Part shown: one piece after another, positions 9,062 to 17,790 of the stretch | Position numbering within the stretch: position 1 is the first letter of the stretch | How the letters are laid out: every line of letters begins with the position of its first letter | Source of the DNA: Oscillospiraceae bacterium | GTDB taxonomy: Bacteria; Bacillota; Clostridia; Oscillospirales; Oscillospiraceae | Reading direction: 5' to 3' | NCBI GenBank assembly: GCA_009777775.1 | Contig: WRLE01000014.1 | Span: forward strand, 1-64,000 | Length of the DNA stretch: 64,000 bases | Translations under genes and position numbers: made by a program | The notes under the pieces: model-generated | The model's input: the letters and a program-made list of their open reading frames with translations, nothing else | Told to the model about the DNA's origin: nothing | The model's database searches: none

Positions 9062-9312
9062 CCTAGCCTTTTTTAGGCATTGGTACCACTGGGTTTTTCG
9101 GGGGTGTTTTAACAATGATTGGAGCTGGTTGACATAACAACCTTTTTTATTGTAACTCTTTTGTAACTTCTCCAAAATAACAATCCTTTCGGATACCGAC
9201 AAACCATTGCAATTACAAGGTTTATTAGACCTCTAAGTACACCGCTCTAATTTTTCACAATGATGCTCATTTTTAGGGGGTAAAAAACATTGTAAATTTA
9301 TAACCCAATGAA
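9062..9312 (-). promoter_or_regulatory. CRISPR leader 2
   Basis: Near-identical to leader 1 over about 250 bases, with the same hairpin at the repeat junction and the same far-end inverted repeat, here slightly altered (CATTGTAAATT). It fills the gap between array 2 and the rpn remnant. Confidence 0.85.
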
Positions 9313-9357
9313 CGAAATTAATAATATTTGGAGTACTCTTTATATTGTATTAACCAG

Positions 9358-9918
9358 CTATGAAGCTGTGTTTTTTTGTTGAGCTTCTTCCAATTTATCT
9401 TTTAGCGCAGCTATCTCTGTATCTCTTTCAGAAATAGCTGCATCCTTTTCAGCGACCACAGATTCCCATTGCTCATTCACGCGCTTTTCTGTCTCTCGCG
9501 ACGCTTCTCGCGCTGCATCGCGGGCGTTGATTTCCATTGCTTTTTCCCAGTCCCATTCTTGAATCAACATATTAATCACCTCCGAGGCGTTGTTTTCTAG
9601 ATATTCGGCTAGTATGCCTTCCTTTATACATTCTTCTGCTGCGGCTTTTATCGCATCCGCTCTGTTCATTCCACCTTGCTCGAAACTGCGAGCCTTGGCT
9701 GTAAATATCACATACCCATGCAGGTTGCTGTCTTTCTTAACTATGTCTTCGTTGAACTTTGGGTTTATGTTGTAGACAGTTACAACGAGTTCAATTGGAG
9801 TTTCATTTCCCTGGGATAAAGCGAATGAATCCGACAAGCGGTATGTCGCTCTTTCCGGAAATGTTTTGATGCCATTATGGAGGACATAATACTCAGGAGT
9901 TGGCACAATGAGGTAGAA
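9358..9918 (-). pseudogene. Truncated Rpn-family nuclease (5' end lost at an array junction)
   Basis: About 185 residues match residues 108-304 of the intact Rpn gene at 10452-11366 with few changes, starting at IVPTPEYYVL. The missing part holds the whole PD-(D/E)XK active site. Upstream the sequence runs straight into a half CRISPR repeat (TAAGGTTGCGCAAC), so the ATG that opens the frame at 9957 lies in array sequence and is not an authentic start. The C-terminal coiled-coil tail is intact but lacks one short repeat relative to the full copy. It is a remnant of a duplicated array-leader-rpn unit. Confidence 0.85.
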
Positions 9919-10153
9919 TTTAAGGTTGCGCAACGAAATCAGAAGCGCATATTTCAAGTTAAGCTATACGGGTTTCAAACCCCTTGCGGGGATTTAGGGC
10001 TGCGCAACTAATCGGGAATCTGGCAGATTGTCGGTGGCGGTATGTTTCAAACCCCTTGCGGGGAATTATGGTTGCGCAACGGGGAAACCCACGCAGATTT
10101 ACAGAAGAATCGGACTGTTTCAAACCCCTTGCGGGGAATTATGGTTGCGCAAC
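9916..10153 (-). CRISPR. CRISPR array 3: 3 repeats plus a half repeat
   Basis: Full repeats at 9972-10008, 10044-10080 and 10117-10153 with 35-37-bp spacers, plus the right half of a repeat at about 9916-9934 joined to the rpn remnant. Two repeats carry the variant AATTATGG and one carries GGGCTGCG, so this short array has drifted. The leader lies on the right. Confidence 0.93.
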
Positions 10154-10402
10154 CCTAGCCTTTTTCAGGCATTGGTACCACTGGGTTTTTCGGGGGTGTT
10201 TTAACAATGATTGTAGTTGGTTGACATAACAACCTTTTTCATTGTAACTCTTTTGTAACTTTTCCAAAATAATAATCCTTTCAGATACCGATAAACCATT
10301 GCAATCACAGGGTTTTTCAAGACCCTTAGTACACCGCTCCAATTTTTTACAATGATGCCCATTTTTAGGGGGTAAAAAACATTGTGAATTTATAACCCAA
10401 TG
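10154..10402 (-). promoter_or_regulatory. CRISPR leader 3
   Basis: Copy of the shared leader. In this copy alone a minus-strand frame stays open from TTG 10342 into the first repeat (67 codons). The other leaders carry stops near its start, so I do not call it a gene. It separates array 3 from the intact rpn gene. Confidence 0.83.
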
Positions 10403-10451
10403 AGAGAAACTAACAAGATTTAATAAAACTCAAAATATTATATTAACCAGC

Positions 10452-11366
10452 TCATGAAGCTGTGTTTTTTTGTTGAGCTTCATCTAATTTAGCTTTTAGC
10501 GCAGCGATTTCAATATCTCTTTCAGAGATAGCAGCATCTTTCTCAGATATCATAGCATCTCTTTCTGTAATTTTTGCATCCTTATCTGCGACAACTGCTT
10601 CCCATTGCTCATTTACGCGCTTTTCTGTCTCTTGCGATGCCTCTCGAGCTGCATCGCGGGCGTTGATTTCCATTGCTTTCTCCCAGTCCCATTCTTGAAT
10701 CAACATATTGATCACCTCCGAGGCGTTGTTTTCTAAATATTCGGCTAGTATGCCTTCCTTTATACACTCTTCTGCTGCGGCTTTTATCGCATCCGCTCTG
10801 TTCATACCGCCTTGCTCGAAACTGCGAGCCTTAGCTGTAAATATCACATACCCATGCAGGTTGCTGTCTTTCTTAACTATGTCTTCGTTGTATTTTGGGT
10901 TTATATTGTAGACAGTTACAACGAGTTCAAGTGGAGTTTCATTTCCCTGGGATAAAGCGAATGAATCCGACAAACGGTATGTCGCTCTTTCCGGAAATGC
11001 TTTCATACCGTTGTAGAGGACATAGAACTCAGGGGTTGGCACTATAATGCGTGCTTCGCTGTAAATCTCAACATTGTCTACAAGCTTCTCATAAACTCGA
11101 CCGCCATACATGAAATACCGCAATGCCATATTGCTGTTCGGTGTACTCTGTGCTTCAAAAAAGCAGACAACTCTGTCTCCAACGCTAAAAGCCAAGTCGT
11201 TGACCCTGTCTTTGTACAAAACATCAGTGAGCGTTAAATCGACTACTGGGGTATCTGATGGTAATTCGATTGGTGAGAAAGCGTTGTATAACCCTCGCTC
11301 GTTTTCGGGTTCGGCGAACAGGTGTGTAAATACACTTGCCTTGAAATTTCGGTTCACTTTTCCCAT
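10452..11366 (-). CDS. Rpn-family PD-(D/E)XK nuclease (recombination-promoting nuclease/putative transposase)
   Basis: A 304-residue protein, usual length for the family. The N-terminal part is the nuclease: NRNFKASVFTHLF, then LTLTDVLYKDRVNDLAF with Asp57 and CFFEAQSTPN with Glu71 and Gln73, the D...ExQ version of the active site used by RpnA-E. A helical middle (AIKAAAEECIKEGILAEYL) and a long charged coiled coil with repeats of the type ISEKDA/ISERD follow. GGAGG stands before the ATG. Relatives are DNA nucleases that stimulate RecA-independent recombination. It sits downstream of array 4 and next to leader 3. Confidence 0.85.
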   Translation of the reverse strand: MGKVNRNFKASVFTHLFAEPENERGLYNAFSPIELPSDTPVVDLTLTDVLYKDRVNDLAFSVGDRVVCFFEAQSTPNSNMALRYFMYGGRVYEKLVDNVEIYSEARIIVPTPEFYVLYNGMKAFPERATYRLSDSFALSQGNETPLELVVTVYNINPKYNEDIVKKDSNLHGYVIFTAKARSFEQGGMNRADAIKAAAEECIKEGILAEYLENNASEVINMLIQEWDWEKAMEINARDAAREASQETEKRVNEQWEAVVADKDAKITERDAMISEKDAAISERDIEIAALKAKLDEAQQKNTAS

Positions 11367-11474
11367 GACGTTCCTCCGATGGTTTCTAGTCCTAATGTAG
11401 CATTTTCCATTAGTTTTGTCAATTCCGAAAGCCTTATATGATAGAGGTTATTAACAATTCCATTTATACCCTAA

Positions 11475-11877
11475 AACAAAAACCCCTTTCGGGGATTTAG
11501 GGTTGCGCAACTCGGCGAAGATGTTTCAAACAAGACGCAGATTACCTGTTACAAACCCCTTGCGGGGAATTAAGGTTGCGCAACACTACCAACGGAACTT
11601 GTTCCGTACTATGTTTATTTATTTCAAACCCCTTGCGGGGATTTTGGGTTGCGCAACCACGTACTGTGGGCTCGTAGTGTAGGCATAATATTCGTTTCAA
11701 ACCCCTTGCGGGGATTTAGGGTTGCGCAACGAAAAATATGGGGAAAGCTTCAAAGCCGCATTCTACGTTTCAAACACCTTGCGGGGATTTAGGGTTGCGC
11801 AACCGAGACAGAAATCGCCCGCCAAGAACGAAACGGCAACGTTTCAAACCCCTTGCGGGGAATTAGAGTTGCGCAAC
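11475..11877 (-). CRISPR. CRISPR array 4: 6 repeats, 5 spacers, degenerate
   Basis: Repeats at 11475, 11548, 11621, 11694, 11767 and 11841 with spacers of 36-37 bp. Only the 11694 copy matches the consensus; the others have changes at the ends or in the arms (GTTAC, ATTTC, AAACACC, TTAGAG). Even the leader-proximal unit is altered, which is unlike a working array. Confidence 0.95.
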
Positions 11878-11990
11878 CCCTAGCCTTTTTCAGACATTGA
11901 TACCACTGGGGTTCTTAGGGGTGTTTTAACAATGATTGGAGCTGAATGATGCTCATTTTTAGGGGGTAAAAATCATTGTGAATCGTTGAC
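11878..11990 (-). promoter_or_regulatory. CRISPR leader 4, internally deleted
   Basis: The repeat-proximal 65 bases match the shared leader up to ATTGGAGCT, then the sequence jumps to the far end (GATGCTCATTTTTAGG...CATTGTGAATC). About 135 central bases, including the TTGTAAC direct repeat and one inverted-repeat arm, are missing. Bases 11991-12070 hold nothing recognisable. Confidence 0.8.
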
Positions 11991-12070
11991 TAAGTATATT
12001 TACTATATCAGAACAAGATTGAAAAATCAATCACCTCCATGTTATTTGCATACTATAAATACAACATTGT

Positions 12071-12251
12071 TACTGGTCATGGAGATGCTAGAATCTTTTA
12101 TTATGACTATTCACTGCATACATAGTACGCACTAACAGTGTCATTTGAGAGCGTTAGTGAAGAATCTTACTACGCCAAAATTGCTGTCTACTAAGATTGC
12201 CACGTCGCTTCGCTCCTCGCAATGACACAGGATTGTTACCCCATGACCAGT
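12071..12251. mobile_element. MITE-like element, copy 1
   Basis: Bounded by inverted ends ACTGGTCATGG and CCATGACCAGT. The inside contains CATAGTACGCACTAACAGTG and a block CGCAATGACACAGG shared with copies at 36002, 56164 and 61261. No frame of use, so it is non-autonomous. Confidence 0.7.
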
Positions 12252-12286
12252 TATACAACGTTCGATATTGTATCGATTAAAAATTT

Positions 12287-12360
12287 GCTAAAAATATCTC
12301 AAATATTCTTTTACTTCCGATGTTGTTCCTCTGATATTAGTCATGTAGGGTAAAACACCA
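12287..12360 (+). promoter_or_regulatory. Upstream element shared with the 15.3-kb operon, copy 1
   Basis: GCTAAAAATATCTCAAATAT, then TTTTACT, then CTCTGATATTA and ATGTAGGG recur in the same order at 15188-15263. It lies about 100 bases before the secreted protease start. It may hold a promoter or operator common to both transcription units; the exact -35 and -10 cannot be fixed by eye. Confidence 0.5.
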
Positions 12361-12459
12361 TGCCAAAAAGGAGGAATTGCTTATCGATAAATAAAACGCA
12401 ACCCCTGTAAAACACGCATTTATCAACTCAATCAAAATTATAATTGGAGGAAACTACGA

Positions 12460-15111
12460 ATGAAAAACAATATCATTCATTCAATTCGCACAAAAAAACC
12501 AACAAGTACAAACCACAAGGCAACACGATCAATTATCTCAGCACTGCTTATTTGTCTAATACTCATAGCACCAATATCTAGCATCACCGCTTTGGCATCT
12601 TCCGAATGGGGTCCCTGGTCAGATTGGTCTACTACCCCGGTTACCAGAACCGCAGACAGAGACATCGAAACTAGAGAAGTTCACACCGGATACAATCTAG
12701 TATGGTATCAGACACAAACCGCAGCATCTCCATATTATAGAATAATGCGCGACTATAGTATAAATGGAGATTATGCAAGATATAGCGCACGCACGAGTTA
12801 TGGAGAACACCATAGAACAGGTTGGGCCTCAATAGACACCATCAATAATGCAACCAAATACTCTGTTGGTTCGCAAATAACACAATGGTATGAAGGGCAG
12901 CGTCAAACAGGCTATAACCGAGGCAACTCCACCGCATATGTAATATCAGGACGTGACCTCTCATGGTTCATAACAGGAAATACATACGAAACTCAATATC
13001 GTTATAGAATGCGCATAATACAACCAACACCGATTACACATAATGTTCGCTTTAGAGACTGGGATGGAACAATAATGAGTGAAGTCACGGTTGATGATGG
13101 CAATGTCGCATATACACCATTCATACTTATGCGAGTGGGTTACGAGTTCACAGGATGGATATCAGATGATGGAAAGCTCCTACCAGCACAAACGAATAGA
13201 ACTTATGAAATTTATCGCAATACCACTTTTCATGCTCTCTACACTGAAATTATTGACGATGATCCTTCACCTCCGCCACCACCTCCTCCGCCGCCTCCGC
13301 CACCTCCACCAACACCTGTTTATACTGTTAGATTCCTTGATTGGGATTCACGCATTATAAAAACAGAATCCGTCGAAGAAGGAAAATCAGCAACAGCACC
13401 CCAGTCACCACAGCGCAGTGGCTATACCTTCATAGGTTGGGATCGTTCATTTACATACATTACAGCTAATACCACTGTAACAGCTTTATACGAAGCGATA
13501 ATACCAGCAAGAAACATATTCAACCCAGCTGAAGAAGGGTTTTCATTTTCTAACTCTCGCAACGACCTCGGACTGTCAGCAACATATCGCACACCCTTGC
13601 AACTATGGATTGATGTGTACGGAATTGCTAACGGCACAGCATATTACAATCAATTTGGTCAAAATTTATGGGGTGGCAGCTGTTTTGGTTTCTCGGTTAT
13701 ATCAACGAAATTTTATAACGGCAATTTAGACACACGAACATACGGAGGAAATAACACATACGCTATCCAAGCACCGAGATCGTCTACACATCAAGTAACA
13801 CAGCTTATCGAAAGAGCACAGATTTCGTGGTATTTAGATGGTGTGTCGAGAATAAACTTCGGTAACAATCTATTAATATCAGCTTCTGAAAATTTTGCCC
13901 AGACTGGTCAGGACCCAATAATTATGTATATCAATGCACAAGCAGGAACTACCAGATATTGCCATGCTGTCGTTCCATGGAAAGTAGAGCGCACAGGAAG
14001 CAGCACAAGGATATATGTCTACGACAACAACCAACCAGGCAACGAAAATGTATATTTCACAATAGGTAGCAATGGTGAATACTCATGCAACTACACATAT
14101 GCTGGCAGAACCATCAGCATTTCAGAACTTGGTTTCATTCGACTTTCGACAGTCCTTGAAGGAGAATCTAGAGTACCACACGGAAGGATGCTTATTTCAA
14201 TAGACACCGACCAAGCAGCAATTATGACCGAGAGTGGCATGGATGTCTCCCATTTAAGCGAAGCATATATGATTAAACCAATACCTTCCGAAGCATATGG
14301 CGAATCCCAATTCGATCATACCAGTTATTGGCTACCCACAGGAACATACACAATAATAACTTATACAGACGAGCCAGTTTCCATTATGGTTGCCGATGAC
14401 GCAGACACCTTCACAGCGAATCTTTTACCCGCAGATAGCAGCATATCGATAACAGTGGAAACAAGTGGAACATTGGAAGTAGCTGGCGCAGTACATGGCA
14501 GTATTACAGAATACAGCGAAAATGGTGAAGAGCACCTTGTACCGATTGTACGCTCACAAAGAAGCATTGAAATGCCTAGTTCGAGTTCTGGTCGCCATAG
14601 ATTTTCCGATGTACGATCCTCTGATTGGTACGACCGCGCAGTAACTTCTGTTTCATCAGCTGGAATAATACAAGGTGTAGGTAACAACCGCTTTGATCCC
14701 CAAGGAAAGCTCACTACAGCCGGTCTAGTGACGATGCTAATGCGTATCCAATATGGTGAACTAAGGGGAAGCGGAGCCTGGTATATACCATACATCGAAC
14801 AAGCACAACGCGATGAAATCCTTCTACTAAGCGATAATCTCGACCCAACATCACCGATTACCCGTGGGCAAGCAGCTCTAATAATCACTCGATACATCGA
14901 AAAATTTAATCCTCGTTGGGCACAGATTCGTGTCGATTCGCTACCTTCTGATATTTCTGAAACACCAAACGAGTATCGAAATGCAGTCGAAAAGGCATAC
15001 AGCTGGGGAATCGTCCAAGGAGACAGCAATGGTAGATTCAACCCAAACAACACCTTAACCCGAGCAGAAGCAGCACAAATACTCTACAATTATTACAATG
15101 TCATAATATAG
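12460..15111 (+). CDS. Secreted cysteine-protease-like protein with InlB-type repeats and SLH domains
   Basis: An 883-residue surface protein. A signal peptide ends near ALA-SS (residue 46). Two Listeria-Bacteroides-type (InlB B) repeats (VRFRDWDG...GYEFTGW and VRFLDWDS...GYTFIGW) are joined by a run of 15 prolines interrupted by one threonine. The central domain has WGGSCFGFS and CHAVVPWKVE...YVYDNN, a Cys-His-Asp/Asn pattern of C39/papain-like peptidases. Three SLH motifs close the protein (RFSDVRSSDWYDRAV, an intermediate copy, and GIVQGDSNGRFNPNNTLTRAEAA), so it is held to secondary cell-wall polymer. GGAGG precedes the ATG. It stands alone ahead of the unknown operon and shares an upstream element with it. 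Confidence 0.8.
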   Translation: MKNNIIHSIRTKKPTSTNHKATRSIISALLICLILIAPISSITALASSEWGPWSDWSTTPVTRTADRDIETREVHTGYNLVWYQTQTAASPYYRIMRDYSINGDYARYSARTSYGEHHRTGWASIDTINNATKYSVGSQITQWYEGQRQTGYNRGNSTAYVISGRDLSWFITGNTYETQYRYRMRIIQPTPITHNVRFRDWDGTIMSEVTVDDGNVAYTPFILMRVGYEFTGWISDDGKLLPAQTNRTYEIYRNTTFHALYTEIIDDDPSPPPPPPPPPPPPPPTPVYTVRFLDWDSRIIKTESVEEGKSATAPQSPQRSGYTFIGWDRSFTYITANTTVTALYEAIIPARNIFNPAEEGFSFSNSRNDLGLSATYRTPLQLWIDVYGIANGTAYYNQFGQNLWGGSCFGFSVISTKFYNGNLDTRTYGGNNTYAIQAPRSSTHQVTQLIERAQISWYLDGVSRINFGNNLLISASENFAQTGQDPIIMYINAQAGTTRYCHAVVPWKVERTGSSTRIYVYDNNQPGNENVYFTIGSNGEYSCNYTYAGRTISISELGFIRLSTVLEGESRVPHGRMLISIDTDQAAIMTESGMDVSHLSEAYMIKPIPSEAYGESQFDHTSYWLPTGTYTIITYTDEPVSIMVADDADTFTANLLPADSSISITVETSGTLEVAGAVHGSITEYSENGEEHLVPIVRSQRSIEMPSSSSGRHRFSDVRSSDWYDRAVTSVSSAGIIQGVGNNRFDPQGKLTTAGLVTMLMRIQYGELRGSGAWYIPYIEQAQRDEILLLSDNLDPTSPITRGQAALIITRYIEKFNPRWAQIRVDSLPSDISETPNEYRNAVEKAYSWGIVQGDSNGRFNPNNTLTRAEAAQILYNYYNVII

Positions 15112-15120
15112 CTATTAAAG

Positions 15121-15176
15121 GCGTCTGCGATAAACCGAAACACCGCCTGAAAAGGCAGTGTTTCGGGGCTAGACGC
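15121..15176 (+). other. Nested hairpin between the SLH protease and the unknown operon
   Basis: Three stacked helices: GCGTCT with AGACGC, CGAAACAC with GTGTTTCG, and GCCT with AGGC around a GAAA loop. No T-run follows, so it is either a weak terminator or a structured leader for the operon. It matches no riboswitch consensus I know. Confidence 0.55.
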
Positions 15177-15187
15177 TGACAGGAAAC

Positions 15188-15263
15188 GCTAAATATCTCA
15201 AAATATCATCTAATATATTTTACTATCTCCATTTTTACTCTGATATTACCTATGTAAGGCATT
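15188..15263 (+). promoter_or_regulatory. Upstream element shared with the SLH protease gene, copy 2
   Basis: GCTAAATATCTCAAAATAT, TTTTACT, CTCTGATATTA and ATGTAAGG in the same order as 12287-12360, about 50 bases before the first gene of the five-gene operon. Confidence 0.5.
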
Positions 15264-15312
15264 AACAATTTGAATCAGAAAGAACAGACACTACAAATAG
15301 GAGATTATGCTA

Positions 15313-15645
15313 ATGAAAAACATAAACAATAAATACAATCATGTACGCAACCTGAAGATAGTAGCAATCAACAACGAACAAAAAAGCGGCTTTAGTCTCT
15401 ACTTGGACTTTTCTGGACAGCGCGAGTTTCTAATGTATCGTAGGCACAATGGGCTTGTTTATAACGTATTCAAAGACGGAATAAGTCTAAATGAGCTATC
15501 AAGAATGACAAAATATCCAAAACAATCAAAAGTCGGAAAGCGTAGTACTCACAATAAAAAAAAGAAGCACAACGCCACACTCAACGCCGTAAACCACATA
15601 CTATCAACAGTTGATATATACCTAGAAGAACGCTTGGCAAGTTAA
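15313..15645 (+). CDS. Unknown small basic protein, operon gene 1
   Basis: I do not recognise this 110-residue protein. The first half is predicted beta (LKIVAINNEQKSGFSLYLDFSG, FLMYRRHNGLVYNVF), then a very basic stretch SKVGKRSTHNKKKKHN, then an amphipathic helix to the end. The second of two ATGs is chosen because AGGAG lies about nine bases before it; the first ATG (15307) is too close. No signal peptide or membrane segment. Two bases separate it from the next gene. The basic patch could bind nucleic acid or acidic lipid, but nothing else supports either. Confidence 0.6.
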   Translation: MKNINNKYNHVRNLKIVAINNEQKSGFSLYLDFSGQREFLMYRRHNGLVYNVFKDGISLNELSRMTKYPKQSKVGKRSTHNKKKKHNATLNAVNHILSTVDIYLEERLAS

Positions 15646-15647
15646 AC

Positions 15648-16406
15648 ATGAAAAAACTCTTAAAAGTGAAAGGGCTAACTACCATGAAAATAAAACCAGC
15701 AGCAGCAAAAACAATAGGATTCATCAAATCAATACGAATCAAAAGAATTGGTCGTCATGATGGAAAAATAGGCTTACCGAAAGAAAACAAAGACGGTATA
15801 TGGGTATCGCCATATATGGAAAGCATTAATAAAGCATTTTCCCAGAGAGAAGACCAGGAATTCAACAAATGTGTGAAAGCAACAACAATACTTCAAAAAA
15901 AAGCAGACGAACTAACCCATGAAATACTCCGCCATGAAAAGATTGTAGAAACCTTAAGCAATTTCATTGCAGCTTCTCACGCAAGCGATGAAGCTTTAAC
16001 CCTCAGATACACTGGCGAAGATCATTTACCTGAAAGCGGAATTCGAGCAAGAAGACAGCAAGAACACGATGCGCATCTCGCAGGCGATATTACTAAACTA
16101 ACATCATCTGAAAGTTACCTTAATAATGCATACCAGGAAGTAGCAAAATTAAAAGCAGAAATTGAAGAATTTGAAACAGCTACACGGTTAAGAGTCGAAT
16201 ACATCCGAGCAAATGCAGACGAACGCATCCTTATATATTATCATGCAGCTATGAAAATGCATCCATTAAAAGATGAAATGCCAGCAATTCCAATACTTGC
16301 TATAACAAATGGAGAAGCAACATATCTCAGTTCGCGCAAAGCAGACATCGATCGCATAAAATCTATGCAACAAATAAAAGCATTAGTAGAAAATGGAGGT
16401 TATTAA
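15648..16406 (+). CDS. Unknown coiled-coil protein, operon gene 2
   Basis: A 252-residue soluble protein that I cannot place in a family. After a basic N-terminus comes KDGIWVSPYMESI, then long helices with heptad character (LQKKADELTHEILRHEKIVETL and YQEVAKLKAEIEEFE), and a less helical tail with IPILAITNGEATYL. The start may instead be the ATG at 15684, which has AAAGGG upstream; the first ATG has a poor ribosome site. A DG-VSP motif recurs in the next gene product (DGVLVSP), so the two may be related or bind the same partner. The stop abuts the next start. Confidence 0.6.
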   Translation: MKKLLKVKGLTTMKIKPAAAKTIGFIKSIRIKRIGRHDGKIGLPKENKDGIWVSPYMESINKAFSQREDQEFNKCVKATTILQKKADELTHEILRHEKIVETLSNFIAASHASDEALTLRYTGEDHLPESGIRARRQQEHDAHLAGDITKLTSSESYLNNAYQEVAKLKAEIEEFETATRLRVEYIRANADERILIYYHAAMKMHPLKDEMPAIPILAITNGEATYLSSRKADIDRIKSMQQIKALVENGGY

Positions 16407-16934
16407 ATGAAAATAATAGATAAATTCCGCACAGCAACAAAAAAAAGACAAGCTCCAGAGCAAAGTAACTTCGCCCATGATGGTGTGCTGGTATCTCCAA
16501 TATCAATCAATAAGAAAGGTGTTTTTGAAGATTATTTATTCGGTGACTCCAATTTACCAGGTATGCATGCTGTTCTTCCTGAATTCACCATAGACAAAAG
16601 ACTTACCGATTTTTACATGGTTCTTGAAAGAAAACTTGATGACATCCTAGCCAACGGTAAGCTAGACGCATGTAATGGAGATATGTATGACAATCGGATT
16701 GAATCTATAGGCGCACTAGCACTAAGTAACGCAGAAAGCCAATATGCTTGGATTATTGAGCAACCCCTCCAAATTGCAATATCTGTTAGAGAACATGACA
16801 TTATTAAACTAAGACAAATAGAAGAGAATATATGCAAGGAGATGGATGAGTTAGAGGCAGAACTGGCAATACTTAAGGAAAAAGAAAGCTCAATCAATAA
16901 TTTCACATTAAAAAGGAGCAATAAAAATGAATGA
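16407..16934 (+). CDS. Unknown helical protein, operon gene 3
   Basis: A 175-residue soluble protein without a recognised domain. It begins with a basic helix (KIIDKFRTATKKRQ), carries DGVLVSPISI like the DGIWVSPY of the gene before, and ends in a strong coiled coil (LRQIEENICKEMDELEAELAILKEKE). GGAGG stands eight bases before the ATG. The end overlaps the membrane protein gene by eight bases. Length and coiled coil suggest a scaffold or adaptor bound to its neighbours; this is inference. Confidence 0.6.
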   Translation: MKIIDKFRTATKKRQAPEQSNFAHDGVLVSPISINKKGVFEDYLFGDSNLPGMHAVLPEFTIDKRLTDFYMVLERKLDDILANGKLDACNGDMYDNRIESIGALALSNAESQYAWIIEQPLQIAISVREHDIIKLRQIEENICKEMDELEAELAILKEKESSINNFTLKRSNKNE

Positions 16935-17790
16935 TAATTCTCTTAAAAAGAAAAAAGCTTATATTGGAAGTAAAGCAAAAACAGACAATTGGATTTTTCA
17001 CCCTTTTACATGCTTCGCAATACTCATAATAACCTTATCTTTAGACTACATGGTGATGGACAAATTTTTCCTAGACCTTAGATACAAAAACACATTAGCA
17101 CCAACACTTGGAGTCCTCTTCGTAATTGATGTAATGCCAATGTTTCTTTTGCCCGCATATAAATATCGATATTCAAAAGTTGAAAAATCACCAAGCTGGA
17201 TGCTCATCTTAGCCACATCAATACTAGCATTAAAAATGTGTATGATTATTGGTGTAAAAATATCAATAATGGATCGGTTAAATGAAAAGCTTTCCATGCC
17301 AATCACGATACCTCGTATCTTTCTTGAAGCCCTTATTCCCCTTGGTACTTCAATGGTCAATGGCTTATCTGCCTGGAATAGCTTTCATCCACTAAAAAAG
17401 CGAATCATCAGAGCTGAGTCACGCAGAGCAGAGCTAGAATATGAAAAAATGATTATACATTCACAAAAAGCAAAGTACGATGTCTGTACAGATGATTATA
17501 GAAAAGCATTGGAAAACCAAATTAATAAGAAATACAATACATTTGTAAGAGGTATATATGCAACAATGAATGATTTAAAGCTCCATTTTCGCAACATCCT
17601 TGCAGAACGTTTGGCAGATCCCCGTAGTGCAAGCCATCTCTCTTCTATTCAAGAAAACAATATACAATCGCAAAAGCAGCTTCCAGAATCAATAGATATC
17701 AACGATTTTTACGATAATATCGTTCCAAGCATAGGGATTCAGAACTCATACATACCAAACAATCAAATTTACGGAGGTAAAAATAAATGA
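16927..17790 (+). CDS. Unknown multi-pass membrane protein, operon gene 4
   Basis: A 287-residue protein. Hydrophobic spans lie at about residues 20-40 (FTCFAILIITLSLDYMV), 58-76 (TLGVLFVIDVMPMFLL), 92-112 (LILATSILALKMCMII) and 130-150 (FLEALIPLGTSMVNGL), followed by a long charged helical cytoplasmic tail (RIIRAESRRAELEYEKM) and a polar end. No transporter or MotA/ExbB signature is visible. It overlaps its neighbours on both sides, so it is co-translated with the helical protein and the lipoprotein. It is probably the inner part of an envelope complex. Confidence 0.6.
   Translation: MNDNSLKKKKAYIGSKAKTDNWIFHPFTCFAILIITLSLDYMVMDKFFLDLRYKNTLAPTLGVLFVIDVMPMFLLPAYKYRYSKVEKSPSWMLILATSILALKMCMIIGVKISIMDRLNEKLSMPITIPRIFLEALIPLGTSMVNGLSAWNSFHPLKKRIIRAESRRAELEYEKMIIHSQKAKYDVCTDDYRKALENQINKKYNTFVRGIYATMNDLKLHFRNILAERLADPRSASHLSSIQENNIQSQKQLPESIDINDFYDNIVPSIGIQNSYIPNNQIYGGKNK

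Noticed and set aside
9919..9957. Start codon of the rpn remnant at 9957
   Set aside because: This ATG and the following codons are spacer and repeat sequence; the frame lacks the active site.
15121..15176. c-di-GMP or other known riboswitch
   Set aside because: The helix order and loop bases do not fit any consensus I remember; left as unnamed structure.
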